From contig NZ_JAKRNT010000005.1 in NCBI RefSeq assembly GCF_022346605.1, positions 186,001-250,000 of the forward strand: DNA of 64,000 nt, written 5' to 3'. The notes beneath the pieces were generated by a model. That model was not told the DNA's origin. It saw only the letters and a list, made by a program, of their open reading frames with translations, and searched no databases. Source of the stretch: Sporosarcina sp. ACRSL (GTDB lineage: Bacteria > Bacillota > Bacilli > Bacillales_A > Planococcaceae). The position numbers and the translations under genes were made by a program. Shown piece after piece: positions 61,505 to 64,000 of the stretch. Each line of letters starts with the position of its first letter. Position 1 is the first letter of the stretch.

Positions 61505-62497
61505 ATGAAAACAAAATTTCAATGGAATAACGTGTTTCTCGGAATCATTGTCATCGCACTCGCCCTTTTCCCGTTCGTATCGGATTCAAGGACATGGACC
61601 ATTTTATTGACGCAGATCTTCATCTTTTCGATCTTGGCGATGAGTTATGATATTTTGCTTGGCTATACGGGAATCGTCTCTTTCGGGCATGCGATGTTCT
61701 TCGGGATGGGGGCGTATACGACCGCTGTCATGCTAAAGAGGATGGAGCCATCGATCAGTGTTTTCATTATGTCGATCGGTTTCGGGATGCTGCTCGCTGC
61801 TGTGGTCAGTTTCTGTATCGGACTTTTGACGTTGCGACTGAAAAGCCATTTCTTCGCAATGCTCACATTAGCCGTGTCAGGGTTGTTTTTAGTGCTTGCA
61901 GAAAAATGGCGTACGATGACGCAAGGGAATGATGGGTTTACGTTCAAGGCACCTGAAATTTTCAAGGACCGGGTCATCTTCTATTTCGTCACGCTCGCCT
62001 GTCTCGTACTCGTTTATTTTCTGCTACGGAGATTCGTCAATTCCCCGTTCGGCCGTGTTCTAGTCGCCACGAGGGAAAATGAACAGCGGACGAAGTCGCT
62101 TGGATTCAATACACTGCATTATAAAGTGATCGCATCTGTCGTGGCAGGGGTCATTGCCAGTCTAGCGGGTTCGCTTTACGCAGTGTCGCTCCGGTTCGTC
62201 AATACTAGTGTGATGACGATGGACATTACACTTGACGCATTGCTCATGACAATCATCGGCGGCGTCGGTACGTTGATCGGCCCAATTGTCGGTGCGGGCA
62301 TTATCGAGTTGGCCCAGCATTACTTATCCGGTCTAGCGAAAGAGTATCCGATTTTTGAGCGGTGGATTATTTTCTTCGGTATCGTCTATATTCTCGCCGT
62401 TATCTTCTTCCCAAGAGGGGTTGTTGGGACGGTCCGTGAAAAGATCTTCAAGCAGAAAGTGAAGAAGCGGCCTGTCGGGAAGGAGGAAGTTTCATGA
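61505..62497 (+). CDS. Branched-chain-type ABC transporter permease (LivM-like)
   Basis: 330-aa permease. Diagnostic blocks LAMSYDILLGYTGIVSFGHA and MTIIGGVGTLIGPIVGAGII. Starts 4 nt after livH behind AAAGGGGTGA. The stop overlaps the KAS III-like gene (ATGA), which ties enzyme and transporter into one operon. Confidence 0.93.
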   Translation: MKTKFQWNNVFLGIIVIALALFPFVSDSRTWTILLTQIFIFSILAMSYDILLGYTGIVSFGHAMFFGMGAYTTAVMLKRMEPSISVFIMSIGFGMLLAAVVSFCIGLLTLRLKSHFFAMLTLAVSGLFLVLAEKWRTMTQGNDGFTFKAPEIFKDRVIFYFVTLACLVLVYFLLRRFVNSPFGRVLVATRENEQRTKSLGFNTLHYKVIASVVAGVIASLAGSLYAVSLRFVNTSVMTMDITLDALLMTIIGGVGTLIGPIVGAGIIELAQHYLSGLAKEYPIFERWIIFFGIVYILAVIFFPRGVVGTVREKIFKQKVKKRPVGKEEVS

Positions 62498-63564
62498 CGA
62501 CTGTCGGGATTGTGAGTACAGGTACGTATATCCCTTCTTCGAAAATGACTGCAGAGGAAATTGCAAAACGGTCCGGGTTGCCGGTGGACGTCGTGAAGAC
62601 GAAGATGGGGATTACGGAAAAGCCGATTCCGGGAGAGCATGATCATACCGTCGCAATGGGTGTATGGGCGGCTCGTGAGGCACTTCGAAAAGGGCAAGTC
62701 GACCCGAAAGAAATCGATGTCATCATCTATATCGGGGAAGAGTATAAGGAATATCCGCTATGGACTGCTGCCATCAAAATGCAGGAAGAGCTTGGTGCTT
62801 ATCACGCTTGGGCGTTCGATGTTGCGCTCCGTTGCGGAACATCGATCATGGCGATGAAAGTGGCAAAAAGCCTTATGACGGCTGATCCAGAAATTCGGAC
62901 GGTCCTTCTAGCAGGTGGCTACCGGAATGTAGACTTCATTGATTATGAAAATGAAAGAACCCGCTTCATGTTCAATCTTGGAGCGGGAGGGGCTGCGATG
63001 ATCTTACGTCGCGATCATACGGAAAATATTGTACTAGAATCAGAGCTTATTACGGACGGCTCGTTTTCGGAAGATGTCGTCGTTCCTGTCGGCGGGACGA
63101 AGAAGCCGTTGACGGCAAGTGATCTAGATAACGGGTTATACCGTCTTGATGTGTTAGATCCAATCGGTATGAAAGCGCGGCTTGAACAAAAGTCGATGGA
63201 AAACTTCCTAAAGGTCATCCGCACTTCATTGCAAAAAAGCGGGTTAAACGAGAAAGACGTCGATTACCTCGCCATCTTGCATATGAAGAGGTCTGCGCAT
63301 GATTTCGTCCTACGGGAGCTCGGACTTGAGCAAGAGCAATCGATTTATTTACATGAATACGGCCATATCGGGCAAATGGATCAGATTTTGTCTTTGGAGC
63401 TTGCATTAGAACAAAACAAATTGAATGACGGGGATATCGCTGTACTCGTCAGCGCCGGAATCGGCTATGCGTGGGGCGCGATTACGGTGAAATGGGGAAA
63501 AAGTGAGGAGGAGAAGAAGAATGTCACTTCAAAAAGTGGAATTGCCGAAAGTGAAACTGCCTAA
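62494..63564 (+). CDS. KAS III/thiolase-superfamily enzyme
   Basis: 356-aa condensing-enzyme fold protein like 3-oxoacyl-ACP synthase III or HMG-CoA synthase. The start VGIVSTGTYIPSSKMTAEEI is typical. The nucleophile Cys is in DVALRCGTSIMAMK (about residue 112). The second site reads LHMKRSAHD and the third HEYGHIGQMDQ, where KAS III enzymes have Asn; hence not a standard FabH. It overlaps livM by 4 nt and the hydrolase by 44 nt. Likely acts on a CoA thioester derived from the transported acid; inference only. Confidence 0.82.
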   Translation: MTTVGIVSTGTYIPSSKMTAEEIAKRSGLPVDVVKTKMGITEKPIPGEHDHTVAMGVWAAREALRKGQVDPKEIDVIIYIGEEYKEYPLWTAAIKMQEELGAYHAWAFDVALRCGTSIMAMKVAKSLMTADPEIRTVLLAGGYRNVDFIDYENERTRFMFNLGAGGAAMILRRDHTENIVLESELITDGSFSEDVVVPVGGTKKPLTASDLDNGLYRLDVLDPIGMKARLEQKSMENFLKVIRTSLQKSGLNEKDVDYLAILHMKRSAHDFVLRELGLEQEQSIYLHEYGHIGQMDQILSLELALEQNKLNDGDIAVLVSAGIGYAWGAITVKWGKSEEEKKNVTSKSGIAESETA

Positions 63565-64000
63565 CGGTGAACAGATTGCCTATCGGAAACGGGAAGGCGG
63601 CGAGCAGACCGTCATTCTCGTCCACGGCAATATGACGTCATCGAAGCATTGGGACGTCCTGATCGACAAGATGGATTCGAAGTATAAAATTTATGCGCCG
63701 GATCTTCGCGGATTCGGTGAATCGACGTACAACGAAAGAGTGACCGGCATCCGTGACTTCTCGGATGACCTTGCAGCGTTCATCGATGCATTAGGGTTGA
63801 AAGATTTCCATTTGGTCGGCTGGTCAACGGGTGGTGCAGTCTGTATGCAATACGTCGCGGATCATCCGGGCAAATGCGAGAAGCTTGTGCTGCTTGCATC
63901 GGCTTCGACACGCGGGTATCCGTTTTTCGGATCTAAGGAGGACGGAACGCCGGATCTTGAGAATCGTCTCCAAACGATTGAAGACATCGAGCAAGACACA
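63521..64000 (+). CDS. Alpha/beta hydrolase, 3'-truncated by window edge
   Basis: 160 residues visible, frame open to the last base. Starts MSLQKVELPKVKLPNGEQIA; oxyanion segment VILVHGNMTSSKHWD, then APDLRGFGEST and the nucleophile elbow VGWSTGGAVCMQ (Ser in GWSTG). The His and acid of the triad lie beyond the window. GAGGAGGAG precedes ATG 63521 inside the KAS III-like gene. Probably an esterase or thioesterase in the same pathway. Confidence 0.88.
   Translation, partial: MSLQKVELPKVKLPNGEQIAYRKREGGEQTVILVHGNMTSSKHWDVLIDKMDSKYKIYAPDLRGFGESTYNERVTGIRDFSDDLAAFIDALGLKDFHLVGWSTGGAVCMQYVADHPGKCEKLVLLASASTRGYPFFGSKEDGTPDLENRLQTIEDIEQDT

Noticed and set aside
1-64000. tRNA, rRNA genes or insertion sequences
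   Set aside because: I saw no tRNA-like cloverleaf ends, rRNA segments, transposase genes or flanking terminal repeats by eye; a tRNAscan or ISfinder run would be decisive.

Overview
The window looks like chromosomal DNA of a motile, competence-capable low-to-mid-GC Gram-positive of the Bacillales. A Sporosarcina-like member of the Planococcaceae is my best guess. The evidence is AGGAGG-type ribosome sites with frequent TTG/GTG starts, the coproporphyrin-type haem genes hemE-hemH-hemY, YhfH-type mini-proteins, a BceRS/BceAB-like module, and the gene order degV-comFA-comFC-yvyF-flgM-flgN-flgK-flgL-yviE-fliW-csrA-hag known from Bacillus subtilis. The genus is inference only.

Layout. 1-3.2 kb: haem synthesis. 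3.3-5.9 kb: a glycerophosphodiesterase lipoprotein, three tandem YhfH-like genes and a lipoate ligase. 6-10.8 kb: a 21-nt repeat array, then a two-component system with its ABC transporter. 10.9-12.6 kb: an acyl-CoA ligase behind a perfect FadR operator. 13-15 kb: a citR/citA-like divergent pair. 15-18.2 kb: an S9 peptidase, an acetyltransferase and an unknown protein. 18.2-22 kb: an HTH-kinase fusion and an ABC exporter with a TetR regulator and twin operators. 22-24 kb: comFB, then an atypical flagellin divergent from a FliS-like chaperone. 24.5-27.6 kb: an enoyl-CoA hydratase, an EAL-HDOD protein and DegV. 27.8-38 kb: late competence and flagellar genes, ending in hag. 38.2-45.8 kb: an AT-rich accessory island. 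46-54 kb: an oligopeptide ABC operon with a beta-lactamase-like hydrolase and a gamma-glutamyltransferase-like enzyme. 54-64 kb: a BTAD/AAA regulator, a branched-chain-amino-acid-type ABC transporter, a KAS III-like enzyme and an alpha/beta hydrolase cut by the right edge.

The most striking feature is hag itself. Its conserved 3' end is interrupted by two related group I introns without ORFs (about 37142-37504 and 37574-37948). Each has recognisable P, Q, R and S core elements. Without removal of intron 1 the flagellin would lose its C-terminal D0 helix. Intron 2 begins with an almost synonymous copy of the last 14 flagellin codons plus a stop, so spliced and unspliced RNA would give flagellins of equal length differing at two residues. 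A free-standing LAGLIDADG endonuclease gene lies 1.7 kb downstream. The fliD/fliS/fliT genes that follow hag in relatives are absent here. In their place is an island with an unknown protein, the endonuclease, a phage-type replication protein and a three-gene ABC-three-component (ABC-3C) conflict system.

A second recurring theme is five intergenic arrays of strictly phased 20- or 21-nt units (about two helical turns). Four carry an ATAA-type core. They sit at or near gene ends, and one has run into the 3' end of an acetyltransferase gene.
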